From a virus, in IMG/VR virus record IMGVR_UViG_3300011994_000010, positions 1-22,333 of that record: 22,333 bases of DNA; one strand, written 5' to 3'. The notes under the pieces are model-generated. The model saw only the letters and a list, made by a program, of their open reading frames with translations, had not been told where the DNA came from and did not search any database. Positions within the stretch are counted from its first letter, which is position 1; each line of letters starts with the position of its first letter. Both the position numbers and the translations under genes were made by a program. Below, one piece after another: positions 7,446 through 15,013 of the stretch.

Positions 7446-7901
7446 TTAACCCTTAATGCGTTTAGGCGCCCATCCAGACATTTCCTGCTTGATTGCATCC
7501 TCCGCGTTGTCCTTGTTGGTTTTTAATCCATAGAGGATCGCGTTGTCATAGATGTATGTCTCGACGCTTCCGTCAGTTAGAATCGTGGTCTCTGTGACCC
7601 GATATTTAGGAGTAGCTTGTCCTGCGAGAAGGGCTGCGTCCTGGGCCGCCTGGATTTGATCCCAGTCGCCATTCACCTTTGCGCCCTTGAAGCTCAATTT
7701 GTAGCCCTTATAAATCATCTGTCCGTGTTCTTCTGGTTGCCCGAGTGGATGGAATTTCTTAAGTTCATGCTCTGGTTCGGCATCGAAGCTGTCTAGCTCT
7801 CCATATGGTACTGGGCCGCTTGGCCCATAAACTTCAATCGTAGCCGCAGAGCCTAGGATCCGGTCCTTGCCGAATAGTTGGAGATTCATTTTAAGTTTCA
7901 T
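7446..7901 (-). CDS. Tail tube protein (XkdM-like)
   Basis: A 151-residue protein directly after the sheath gene, the fixed place of the tail tube in contractile phages. It begins MKLKMNLQLFGKDRILGSAA, then a beta-rich core: a PYGELDSFDAEPEHELKKF segment resembling the loop and strand of tube proteins, a GYKLSFKGAKVNGDWDQIQAA stretch and a C-terminal helix-strand region rich in Asn/Asp. The size matches tube proteins (about 140-175). The chosen ATG (7901) has GGAGGA 6 bases upstream; the reading frame extends further but the upstream part overlaps the sheath gene and lacks a ribosome site. I am sure of the coding call and fairly sure of the role, mostly from synteny. Confidence 0.85.
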   Translation of the reverse strand: MKLKMNLQLFGKDRILGSAATIEVYGPSGPVPYGELDSFDAEPEHELKKFHPLGQPEEHGQMIYKGYKLSFKGAKVNGDWDQIQAAQDAALLAGQATPKYRVTETTILTDGSVETYIYDNAILYGLKTNKDNAEDAIKQEMSGWAPKRIKG

Positions 7902-7917
7902 GGTGGGTCCTCCTTCC

Positions 7918-9396
7918 TTAAGCCGCTTGGCTGCTAGTTGTAATGGTACCCTGGCTGATGTCGGCATTGATAATGATATCCTTGGCTATCCCGAGAAGTC
8001 TTACTTTTACGTTGACGCTTAGTTTTCCTTTAGCTATTTGGTCGAGCGGGTTGTTACTCAAATCGCAAATGGTCAGATAGCTGTCGATTGCCTTGTTGTC
8101 TGGATCCACTGGGCCAGCCATCGGTGAGAAGAATGTATCAATACTTGCCTTGATGCCCTTCCGTAGCGGGTCTTTCGGATCACTGGATTGCATTTCGTCA
8201 ACCGCCCAGCCCATCGAAGACATGACTGAAAGTTCCAGGAAGTAACGCATTTGCCGTGTTACCAGGTCTGATCCGTCGGCAGCAATGCCGCTCCTGGTTC
8301 CTACTCCGCCGCGTGGTATGTTGTCGCATACGCAAAGGACGCCGGCAGATTGCAATGTCGCCAGGTCGTCAGTGCTCCGTGGTGTGACCGCTGCCAGTGT
8401 GCCATATATGGATTTGTTGCCCCATGATTTGTAGACTGCTTTTTGGCTAGCCATCCCAGCTACTAGGGCCATCGGTGCAATGTTACGATTGGTGCCGGTA
8501 TCGGGATCGAACATGGTTCTCCATCCGTCGCAAAACGCGACGTTATCCTGAATGCTGAGATTGGCTGCCGTGGTTACTGTGACAGTGGAATTTGGAGCTG
8601 CACAAGTGAGTGGTATGCAATTATAGTTATTGCCATGCACAGCGAGGGCCGCGTTGATTGCCGGGCTGTATTGGTTGGCCACAAAAACCAGATTTCCGAT
8701 TACTGCTTCAAGTGCTTTCAGCCCGGTCCTGTTTCCGCTCCCATCTACTGTACCGACAAAGTCGGCGTCTACCGCAGTCCCATTAGTTCCACCCGCAAAG
8801 CTGAAAGTCCCGGCCTTAGCCAAGTTGCTACTTGGCGAAGCCGGTAAGCTGGCGATTGCGATCTTACTGGCTGCGTTGATTGTGGCCACCATGTTGGCAA
8901 GTGTCAAGGCGTTGTAGTTTTCCACTGTCCCGCCATAGGCAATGGAAAGATCGAAGGTCGTTCCCGAGCTGTTGGCTACCGCCGCTATCATGGTGTTGGC
9001 ATCGGTACCGAGAATTTCGCCTACCACTCCAGCTTGTGGGTGAACCTGGGCGGCGGTCAAAGTTAAAACGTTCCCGACGGTAGCGTCCTGGAGAGTGACC
9101 GCTGCAGATACTGCGGCACTTCCGAATACCGGCACGACCAATATTCCTCCAGTTTTTTGGTTAATCAATGCCTGCATGTTAATTGGTCCGTCTACTGTGG
9201 CGATAGAACGTCCGAGCAAACGCACGGCGCTGGCATAATCGCTAATTGTGTAAACGGCCCCCGGGATGCCCTTCGTAAATGTCCCAGCCATTTTGACGAT
9301 TCCTGCTTGGATCCCCTGGATATTCGGTGGGCTTTTGGTCTCAATCGTATAAACGTCGTCGAGAACTTGGCCGAGTATGCTGGTAACGATCGGCAT
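7918..9396 (-). CDS. Contractile tail sheath protein (XkdK-like)
   Basis: A 492-residue sheath protein whose contraction drives the tube through the envelope. The N-terminal region holds GIQAGIVKMAGTFTKGIPGA followed by ISDYASAVRLLGR, the usual first sheath segment. A Thr/Ala/Gly-rich inserted domain spans about residues 95-230. Later come VTPRSTDDLATLQSAGVLCV and RQMRYFLELSVMSSMGWAVD, and the C-terminal strand-handshake region GKLSVNVKVRLLGIAKDIII, all typical of sheath proteins. I use the ATG at 9396 rather than the GTG two codons earlier, because AAAGGA has 9-base spacing to the ATG and only 3 to the GTG. The upstream gene is an XkdJ-position protein and the tube follows after 16 bases. 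Confidence 0.94.
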   Translation of the reverse strand: MPIVTSILGQVLDDVYTIETKSPPNIQGIQAGIVKMAGTFTKGIPGAVYTISDYASAVRLLGRSIATVDGPINMQALINQKTGGILVVPVFGSAAVSAAVTLQDATVGNVLTLTAAQVHPQAGVVGEILGTDANTMIAAVANSSGTTFDLSIAYGGTVENYNALTLANMVATINAASKIAIASLPASPSSNLAKAGTFSFAGGTNGTAVDADFVGTVDGSGNRTGLKALEAVIGNLVFVANQYSPAINAALAVHGNNYNCIPLTCAAPNSTVTVTTAANLSIQDNVAFCDGWRTMFDPDTGTNRNIAPMALVAGMASQKAVYKSWGNKSIYGTLAAVTPRSTDDLATLQSAGVLCVCDNIPRGGVGTRSGIAADGSDLVTRQMRYFLELSVMSSMGWAVDEMQSSDPKDPLRKGIKASIDTFFSPMAGPVDPDNKAIDSYLTICDLSNNPLDQIAKGKLSVNVKVRLLGIAKDIIINADISQGTITTSSQAA

Positions 9397-9415
9397 AGTC
9401 ACACATCCTTTCTCT

Positions 9416-9943
9416 TTAGTCGAATGTTATAATTGGGTTCAGTGTCGCTACTTTCTGGGCTGGCGTGGCGTCTAGGACGCGTGTCCATACCTCAAAGGTT
9501 AGATCCCTTTGATAGTAATTGGTTTCGCCCTGAGCGTCGTGTTTGCCCTTATATTTAAACGTGGCCGTCTCTCCGTCGGCCAAGGTTAGCCTGTAGTTTG
9601 TAATCAAGTATTGCATGATCGCCCATCCAATGCTCGACCTGTCCTCCGGTGTATTCGTAAAAAGACTGATCTGCAGTAAGTAAAATACTCTTCCCTGCTC
9701 TGTGAAAATGTACCCAGTTCCGTCCGGGTTGGTCGTGCTCTTATGGACGTTTAGGCGACTGACGACGCTGTGCTCGGTATCGGAAACCTCCCAGAAGAAT
9801 ACAGCAGGGAGATTGCCATCTACCTTTGTGAATTTCGCGTCAGGCCATCCAATCTTTGCGCTCTTTAGCGTCGGGTTTTGGGCCAGCATGACAGTTTCCA
9901 AGGCCTCACATATTACTCTGTAGGGTTCGTCCTGTAGGTTCAC
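9416..9943 (-). CDS. Tail terminator/completion-position protein (XkdJ-position)
   Basis: A 175-residue protein just before the sheath. The start is GTG (9943-9941) with GGGGGAAGG about 7 bases upstream; the frame could run further but would overlap the previous gene by over 40 bases. The sequence has an N-terminal helix (EPYRVICEALETVM), a beta-strand ending in PAVFFWEVSDTEHSV, a YLLQISLFTNTPEDRSSIGW segment and a strand pair near YYQRDLTFEVWTRVLD. This alternating helix and four-strand design is typical of tail terminator (gpU/gp15-like) proteins that cap the tube and sheath. I assign that role from fold impression and position only; a generic phage protein is the alternative. Confidence 0.75.
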   Translation of the reverse strand: MNLQDEPYRVICEALETVMLAQNPTLKSAKIGWPDAKFTKVDGNLPAVFFWEVSDTEHSVVSRLNVHKSTTNPDGTGYIFTEQGRVFYLLQISLFTNTPEDRSSIGWAIMQYLITNYRLTLADGETATFKYKGKHDAQGETNYYQRDLTFEVWTRVLDATPAQKVATLNPIITFD

Positions 9944-9959
9944 CGGTTTTCCTTCCCCC

Positions 9960-10445
9960 TTATAACCGCCTGAATGAACGCGCGATGGCATTCGTTGTTT
10001 CAACGCGTATAAAGTCCTGCTCCTGGAATAGTGCAGGCCGCAAGAATGGCCTTGGTGGAATGTTCGCTTTTGGAGCTCCGTACTCGTGGTGCTTGCCGAT
10101 CGGGTCGTCCGTTCCGACTACTCCTGTCCATCCTCCGTCGGTTACATAATCGCTGATACTCGACATGAGCGGCATCCCATGTGTGCGGTTTCGGCTCTTG
10201 ACCGTATAATGCCCGATTAGTGGATCATCTCCGCCGCCCGCTTTGGCCTTTCGGCGAATAGTGGCCGGTTTAAGCTGTGCCCATGCAGGGAAACCTCCGA
10301 CCGATGGTTGGTAGGACCCGAACTTCTTTGTAGCAGTGTCCCTGACTTTCCTAGTGCATTTGCTTATGGATATCTTCATTTCCGCATCGATTAGGTTAGG
10401 AGCTTGGGCGAATTTAGCCATTAACCCATTTAAGTCTATGATCAT
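9960..10445 (-). CDS. Head-tail joining / tail completion protein, HK97 gp10-like
   Basis: A 161-residue protein with the hallmark C-terminal motif of HK97 gp10-like and gpS-like completion proteins: KHHEYGAPKANIPPRPFLRP followed by an alpha helix. The middle part includes WAQLKPATIRRKAKAGGG and SSISDYVTDGGWTGVVG, also usual for the family. The N-terminal helix is amphipathic. Its ATG (10445) overlaps the stop of the upstream gene as ATGA, a sign of coupled translation; a GGGTGG site sits 7 bases upstream. The role is probably to seal the joint between the tail top and the head connector. Confidence 0.85.
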   Translation of the reverse strand: MIIDLNGLMAKFAQAPNLIDAEMKISISKCTRKVRDTATKKFGSYQPSVGGFPAWAQLKPATIRRKAKAGGGDDPLIGHYTVKSRNRTHGMPLMSSISDYVTDGGWTGVVGTDDPIGKHHEYGAPKANIPPRPFLRPALFQEQDFIRVETTNAIARSFRRL

Positions 10446-10828
10446 GGTTCTACCACCCTACTGCCCGTTGCCATTTCGAGCCGATCTGTGCCGCCCATCG
10501 GCGCTTTCGTTACCTCTTTGATCTTGAACACATGCTCGTCATAGGTGACCTCGTCGTGCTCGATCAATGTTCCAAGTGGACATAGAAATACAACTACTTC
10601 CTTCGGTTTGCTACCAGCCTCGATGCCTTGATCATCCAGGTATTGGTAAGCCACTAGGACTTTCGCTGTGGATTCTTGCGGTGTATATCCCTGTGGAGTA
10701 CCGAAGATGTTACGCGTGGTTATTTGACTTTCAACGTATCTCTTTACTGGCAATGTCACGCCGTGAGCTACAAGAAGTTGACTCATATCTCGCGTGGCCC
10801 CGCTGAACCGATCATCTCCTAGTGCCAC
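10442..10828 (-). CDS. Head-tail connector / stopper protein (XkdH-like position)
   Basis: A 128-residue beta-rich protein placed between the adaptor and the gp10-like protein. It contains TLPVKRYVESQITTRNIFGT, then strands around KEVVVFLCPLGTLIEHDEVT and DEHVFKIKEVTKAPMGG. The pattern of short strands with a central hydrophobic hairpin fits head closure (gp16/gpFII or DUF3599-type) proteins that form the stopper ring. The start is GTG (10828-10826) with AGGAGG about 9 bases upstream; it overlaps the end of the previous gene by 10 bases. Role is by position and size. Confidence 0.78.
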   Translation of the reverse strand: MALGDDRFSGATRDMSQLLVAHGVTLPVKRYVESQITTRNIFGTPQGYTPQESTAKVLVAYQYLDDQGIEAGSKPKEVVVFLCPLGTLIEHDEVTYDEHVFKIKEVTKAPMGGTDRLEMATGSRVVEP

Positions 10829-11532
10829 CGGTCATCGCCTCCTGACGTCGCGTATGCTTTGAGGATGATCTCCTTCTCAAAGATGGTTCTGTAGCTCTCT
10901 GCCTCTTTCAGCAAGTTCTCTGTGATCTTGCTGTCGTCGACCTCGAATCCCGCCTTGCCTCCGACCTTGTATTTCTGCAGCTTGGCGGCGTAATCTGTCG
11001 CGATTGCTCTCAGCGCGTTTTCGGCGGCTGGCAGAAGTGCGTAATACAAAAGTGGTGCAGGTACCGTGCTCCCGCTGGTGTCGGCCGTATGGTATGCGTA
11101 GTAATCGAAAGTCAATGTGTAAGGCTGCAGCGGATCGCTACTCAATGTTAGCTGCTGGTCGTCGTCGTACCATCTGAAATTAATCGTACTTAGTTGAACG
11201 CCCAAAGGTTGCGAGGTGTAGACGAAAGGCAGCGCGTAGACGTCCGGATCCGGCAGCGGAGCTGGTTGGCATGCCTCCTGGAATGATCCACTGTCTACGG
11301 TAATCCAATCCTCGGGCATCGTGTAAGTTCTGGTCCCAGGCTGCAATGTCAGTGTCGTTGAACGCCGGCGTGGCCGCCACCTACTGTATGTACCGAGTGA
11401 GTCCTGGACGAATTGCTGTAGCTCTGGGCTGGTTCCTTCCACACCGCCGATATCTGGGAATACCTGCGTCGCTCCATTGTCTCGTATCTGGTTACGCAGT
11501 CGAATCACCAGGTCAGTAATCTTGGCGCTCAT
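10819..11532 (-). CDS. Head-tail adaptor / connector protein
   Basis: A 237-residue protein that probably forms the adaptor ring under the portal (gp6/gp15 type). The N-terminal helix (ITDLVIRLRNQIRDN) and a second helix (SPELQQFVQDSLGTYSRWRP) are typical for adaptors. A beta-rich inserted domain with LTLQPGTRTYTMPEDW and later FRWYDDDQQLTLSSDPLQPY occupies the middle. A long C-terminal helical part (APLLYYALLPAAENALRAIA to about residue 225) closes it. The ATG at 11532 overlaps the stop of the upstream 56-residue gene as ATGA, so translation is likely coupled. The assignment is from architecture and gene order. Confidence 0.75.
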   Translation of the reverse strand: MSAKITDLVIRLRNQIRDNGATQVFPDIGGVEGTSPELQQFVQDSLGTYSRWRPRRRSTTLTLQPGTRTYTMPEDWITVDSGSFQEACQPAPLPDPDVYALPFVYTSQPLGVQLSTINFRWYDDDQQLTLSSDPLQPYTLTFDYYAYHTADTSGSTVPAPLLYYALLPAAENALRAIATDYAAKLQKYKVGGKAGFEVDDSKITENLLKEAESYRTIFEKEIILKAYATSGGDDRWH

Positions 11533-11699
11533 GGCCCTTCCTTGCCTTTACTTTCGATGATCGTCTTAATTCTGGATTCCATCTCATTCCTTACGTCGGT
11601 AGGAATCCGATCGTCATCGATTGCATCCTTGACGATCGCGACTAGGTCTTTGAATAGCTCAGTTTCGGACATTTTAATTGACACTTTTAATCCTGACAT
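11529..11699 (-). CDS. Small helical protein of unknown function (56 aa)
   Basis: A short open frame with ATG at 11699 and TGA at 11531-11529 encodes 56 residues starting MSGLKVSIKMSETELFKDL and ending with a Lys/Gly-rich tail (KGKEGP). It is almost wholly amphipathic helix with many charged residues. A GGTGAGAG site precedes the ATG, and the stop overlaps the next start as ATGA, which strongly supports it being a real gene in this tightly packed operon. Its place between a small capsid-proximal protein and the adaptor suggests a head accessory or assembly role, but I recognise no family. Confidence 0.8.
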   Translation of the reverse strand: MSGLKVSIKMSETELFKDLVAIVKDAIDDDRIPTDVRNEMESRIKTIIESKGKEGP

Positions 11700-11712
11700 G
11701 CTCTCACCGCCC

Positions 11713-11946
11713 CTACTTGTTGGCCCCAGTGTCCTTCGCTGCTGCCGCTTCCTTCTGCGCTGCTGCCTTCTGTGCCTTAGTCATGGCTGACGCGGTTCCT
11801 GAGTCCCCTGGTGGCTGGCTGTTCCCCTCCGTGTCAGACGGTTCTACGTCCTCATGGTCTAAGTGCGCCGCGCCCTGATAAAATGCTCTGGTAGCTATCA
11901 ACGTGTGCGTCACCGGATGAAAAAAAGGCGCCCCTGTGTTTTGCAT
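11713..11946 (-). CDS. Small Ala/Lys-rich protein downstream of capsid gene
   Basis: A 77-residue protein with ATG at 11946 and a GAGGAAGTGAG site just upstream. The first 25 residues (MQNTGAPFFHPVTHTLIATR) could form a small beta element; the rest is low-complexity, acidic then Ala/Lys-rich (a segment of AQKAAAQKEAAAAKDTG type). Similar small proteins after the capsid gene in Firmicutes phages are head accessory or decoration proteins, but this is inferred from place. A hairpin lies in the gap behind the capsid gene, and the next small gene begins 14 bases downstream. Confidence 0.75.
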   Translation of the reverse strand: MQNTGAPFFHPVTHTLIATRAFYQGAAHLDHEDVEPSDTEGNSQPPGDSGTASAMTKAQKAAAQKEAAAAKDTGANK

Positions 11947-11985
11947 CGTTTGCTCACTTCCTCGTTTTCTCCTGATATATTAGTG

Positions 11986-12005
11986 GCCCCGGCGCGAACC
12001 AGGGC
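11986..12005 (-). promoter_or_regulatory. Hairpin downstream of capsid gene
   Basis: On the transcribed strand GCCCTGG (12005-11999) pairs with CCGGGGC (11992-11986), 7 pairs with one G-U, around the 6-base loop TTCGCG. No U-run follows, so it is not a normal terminator; a 3' mRNA-stabilising or processing hairpin behind the capsid cistron is more likely. Confidence 0.4.
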
Positions 12006-12039
12006 TGTCTAATGTCTGTGTGCTTGTTATTGTTTAAGA

Positions 12040-14907
12040 TTACGCTGTGAACTTGATGGTTCGGCTTACAGGGTTGATAACCTTGCCAGTTGCGTCGGTT
12101 ACTTGTGGCGTGCATAGGACGCTGTTCTCGCGGCCATACCATACTTTGGCGTCGATAATCTGGCCGTTCGTGTCGTACTTTGGATAAGGCCCTTCGATTT
12201 GGTACGGAGTTTCCACACCATACTTGGTTGCGCCCTTTTGGGTGAGCAGCATCCGTCCGTCTCCAACTGACCAAGGTGCATTGAGTTTCGCGAAGTTACA
12301 CCCTGCGCGCTCACCAAAATAGTTCCCCGTAGTGATGAGGCGTGTGCCATCCGGCTGGGCTAATTTGTAGAACATTTGAGCATTCTCGATGTAGGTTGCA
12401 GCGTTCAGACTGAAAAGGCCAAGATTTGGCTTTTTGAAGCGTGGGCTGCTGCCCATCAAGGCGACAGTTCTGCTGATTTGTTGCAGTAAGGTGTTGTAGT
12501 AGTCCTCTGGGCGGGTACCACCTGGAACTGTCAGGCTCCAAGAGTCGTAGTTGGTTACGGCGCTGTATTTGAAAGTTGGGAGGTTTGCTGGGTCTGCTAC
12601 TGCGGACGCAGCGTTGAAGAAGGCGATACCGTTTTCCCAATCGACAGCATAGGTTGCGCCTGCTCCGGCAATGTTTCCGCTCGCATCGAGGTAACCTAGA
12701 ACCTGGGTTTGTAGTCCCGGCACCGTGACCCCGAAGGTGTTTGTAACTACTGTAGCAATCGATCCGTCGGACTGCAGTTGCTTTTTGGAACGTGGACGGA
12801 CGACGGGGTTTTTGCCTGCGGTAGCTGAGAGCGCTCCGCCTCCGAGGAGGTTATATTTCTTTGTTACGTTAGTTCCATTGGAAACGGCTACTAGGGCACC
12901 GGTTAACGTAGTCTCGCCGGCTTCACCAACTACCAGAGCGGCGTATTCATCGGACGCCAGAATCATTTCGTAATAAGCAGCGTTGTCCAGCTTCCGGCGT
13001 TTGTCCTCGCCGATATGATAGATGGCCCTGGCGATCGACTCGTATCGGGCAGGTCCATCACCTAATTGGCGGACGACATCTGTGGTCAAGCTGACCGCGT
13101 TGCGCCTCCAGTCGGGCTGGTAAGATTGCCATGCCAAGTTGATAGCGCTCTCTGGGATTCCGTTGCCCTCTGGTACGAGAATGTCTAAGAGGCCAGTTGC
13201 GGTATTCATCGTCGCTGCGCTCGTGAAGGTCTCCACTGGGATCCTCCACTCTGTGCCGCCGAATGTGTCAGCCATCATAAATTGCAAGCTCTCGACGTCC
13301 TGGAATGCTTGTACTAATACTGCTGTCAGAATGGTGGGCTGATTCAAAAGCTGTGACGTGGTGACGCTCACACTGTCTGACATAAGATTCTCAAATCCCT
13401 GGACGCTGTCGGCTAGAACTTTAACGCCGACCTCTTGCTCGTAGCGAGTAAGGATTTTGTCTACAAATTTCTGGTTCTCTTTCCGAAGGCTCGGATCCAC
13501 CGTCTTTCCGAATTGCACCCCGTACTCGTCGAACGCCTTTGTAATTGCATCAACCATAGGCTTCCATGGCTTTGGTTCGTGTACGCCCTCAAGTCGAGTG
13601 TGTCCGGCCTCGCTCTGTTGCCCGTTGAATCCTACGCCGGCCAGTAATGTTGCGGCAGTCGAATCGCTGAATGCTTTCAGAATAGCATCAAACATGATTC
13701 CTGCGGCTTCCTTGGTGGCGGGTTCAGCCTGCGTGACTGCATCTGTAATTGCCTTTACAGACTTTTCATCCATCTTGCCTTTTAAGGTCCCGATCTTCTC
13801 GTCCATGAATGTCTTAACTTCGGCCTTTGCCACTGTTGCTTGTTTGGACGCTGTTTCTGCTGCTTGTTGGACGGCCAATGCGTCAAGTGCCGGCTTGGCT
13901 GTTTCTGCTGCTACCGCAGCGAAGGCTGCACGTACATTGGGATCCTTTAGGGCTTCCATTAAATCTTCAGGTTTGAACACTTCGGTCATTCCCCCTTTAT
14001 GTTGAGAGTCAGTCATGCTGCTCCCTGCTCCTACCAATTGGCGGGTGGCTATATACTGCCTAGCCAGGTCGTACCGTTCATAGTTGCCGGGATTAACTAG
14101 GCGTAGGTCAGCAGTTGCCGTCGTCGTCGATGTAAGGGCTGTATCGGAGATGAAAATACCCTTACACTTTGGGCACTCATAGAAATCAACGTCTCCGTCG
14201 TTGTCTCCGTCTTTTGGTTCCAGTGTACAACTGCAAGAAGGACAGGTTTGATCCCCTATTTGGACGCTATCTTCGACGGCCTCTGAATCAAGAATTGCGG
14301 TCATTTGGGCGTCTGTCAGAATCTGAACGACCCCGCATCCATCTGTGGCTGGATTCGCCACCACATCGAAGCTCTGTATGTCCAGAGAAGTGGCCACATC
14401 GACCATTACGCCATTTATGGATTTTCTTATCGATGTCCCAAGGGCGCGCATACTTATTCCGACTGGTACGCCTTGCTTAATTAGTGCCTTGAGGTCCTTT
14501 CCCTTGGCCGTATCCAGTATTACAGAATCAAGGAAAACCTCGCCATCCTTCATGAATAGGTCGGTGCCCTTAAGGACTGAATTTTCGAGCTTGCTATCGA
14601 AGATCACTTTGTTGCTATTGACCGCCTTCAATGCCTTTGGGTGTGGATTCTCTCCGACCATTTTACCTGGCTTGATATAGGCTTCGATTGATCGTTGGAT
14701 GCCATCCGTCATGACTGTATCTGGGTATAGGCGATTGTTGTCATTGATGACATTTACCTTTGTTCCACGCCAGCGCACTTTCATCGGTCCATCATCCGTT
14801 TTTGCGGCGTCCGTTATTATCTCCGGTGTTATAGTTAGTAAGTGCGACATATCATGGTTTACGGATCCTGTTTTGGCAGAGGCTATTATTTCCCTCAGCT
14901 TGGCCAT
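12040..14907 (-). CDS. Prohead protease - scaffold - major capsid protein fusion (955 aa)
   Basis: One uninterrupted frame joins parts that are usually separate genes (xkdF and xkdG in PBSX). Residues about 1-200 resemble T4 gp21-like S80 prohead proteases: RLYP near 59-62, GENPHP with His89, GISMRALG with Ser152 and DVVANPATD with Asp181 fit the His/Ser/Asp pattern. Residues 222-248 form a zinc-ribbon-like module (C222, C225, C245, C248) with an acidic loop. Residues about 300-420 are Ala/Lys/Glu-rich coiled-coil scaffold. From about 440 on, a capsid protein follows, with a helix near FENLMSDSVSVTTSQLLNQP and FGGTEWRIPVETF. Start ATG has AAAGGAG at 7 bases. An internal ATG at 14016 (Met298) with upstream AGGAG/GGGAG may start a shorter scaffold-capsid product. 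Confidence 0.9.
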   Translation of the reverse strand: MAKLREIIASAKTGSVNHDMSHLLTITPEIITDAAKTDDGPMKVRWRGTKVNVINDNNRLYPDTVMTDGIQRSIEAYIKPGKMVGENPHPKALKAVNSNKVIFDSKLENSVLKGTDLFMKDGEVFLDSVILDTAKGKDLKALIKQGVPVGISMRALGTSIRKSINGVMVDVATSLDIQSFDVVANPATDGCGVVQILTDAQMTAILDSEAVEDSVQIGDQTCPSCSCTLEPKDGDNDGDVDFYECPKCKGIFISDTALTSTTTATADLRLVNPGNYERYDLARQYIATRQLVGAGSSMTDSQHKGGMTEVFKPEDLMEALKDPNVRAAFAAVAAETAKPALDALAVQQAAETASKQATVAKAEVKTFMDEKIGTLKGKMDEKSVKAITDAVTQAEPATKEAAGIMFDAILKAFSDSTAATLLAGVGFNGQQSEAGHTRLEGVHEPKPWKPMVDAITKAFDEYGVQFGKTVDPSLRKENQKFVDKILTRYEQEVGVKVLADSVQGFENLMSDSVSVTTSQLLNQPTILTAVLVQAFQDVESLQFMMADTFGGTEWRIPVETFTSAATMNTATGLLDILVPEGNGIPESAINLAWQSYQPDWRRNAVSLTTDVVRQLGDGPARYESIARAIYHIGEDKRRKLDNAAYYEMILASDEYAALVVGEAGETTLTGALVAVSNGTNVTKKYNLLGGGALSATAGKNPVVRPRSKKQLQSDGSIATVVTNTFGVTVPGLQTQVLGYLDASGNIAGAGATYAVDWENGIAFFNAASAVADPANLPTFKYSAVTNYDSWSLTVPGGTRPEDYYNTLLQQISRTVALMGSSPRFKKPNLGLFSLNAATYIENAQMFYKLAQPDGTRLITTGNYFGERAGCNFAKLNAPWSVGDGRMLLTQKGATKYGVETPYQIEGPYPKYDTNGQIIDAKVWYGRENSVLCTPQVTDATGKVINPVSRTIKFTA
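14014..14032 (-). promoter_or_regulatory. Possible internal ribosome site and start for scaffold-capsid product
   Basis: Inside the protease-capsid gene, AGGAG (14032-14028) and GGGAG (14025-14021) lie 11 and 4 bases before an in-frame ATG (14016-14014, Met298). This is exactly at the border between the zinc-ribbon region and the scaffold helix. A second ATG (13989) follows a GGGGG tract but is too close to it. A nested product from Met298 would be 658 residues. Confidence 0.4.
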
Positions 14908-14953
14908 CGGCTCACTCCTTTCTCTTGGTCGTTTGCCCTGGGGTTCGATTGAA

Positions 14954-14976
14954 TGGTGCGATTACAATTTGCACCA
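14954..14976 (-). promoter_or_regulatory. Hairpin between portal and capsid genes
   Basis: In the 106-base gap between the portal-MuF and capsid-fusion genes, TGGTGC (14976-14971) pairs perfectly with GCACCA (14959-14954) around an 11-base loop. No U-run follows. It could be a 5' mRNA stabiliser or RNase processing signal that separates the capsid mRNA from the upstream part. The rest of the gap holds only the capsid gene ribosome site. Confidence 0.4.
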
Positions 14977-15013
14977 CCACCTTTCCATGTTTACTTTGAT
15001 TTCATATGTGACT

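Noticed and set aside
13457-14005. 182-codon plus-strand open frame
   Set aside because: It is antisense to the scaffold part of the capsid fusion, with no ribosome site and Ser/Ala/Val composition expected from the opposite strand of an Ala/Lys-rich gene.
14912-14974. 20-codon GTG frame between portal and capsid genes
   Set aside because: It has only a poor ribosome site within a run of GTGs, overlaps the hairpin and the ribosome site of the capsid gene, and its peptide has no clear pattern.
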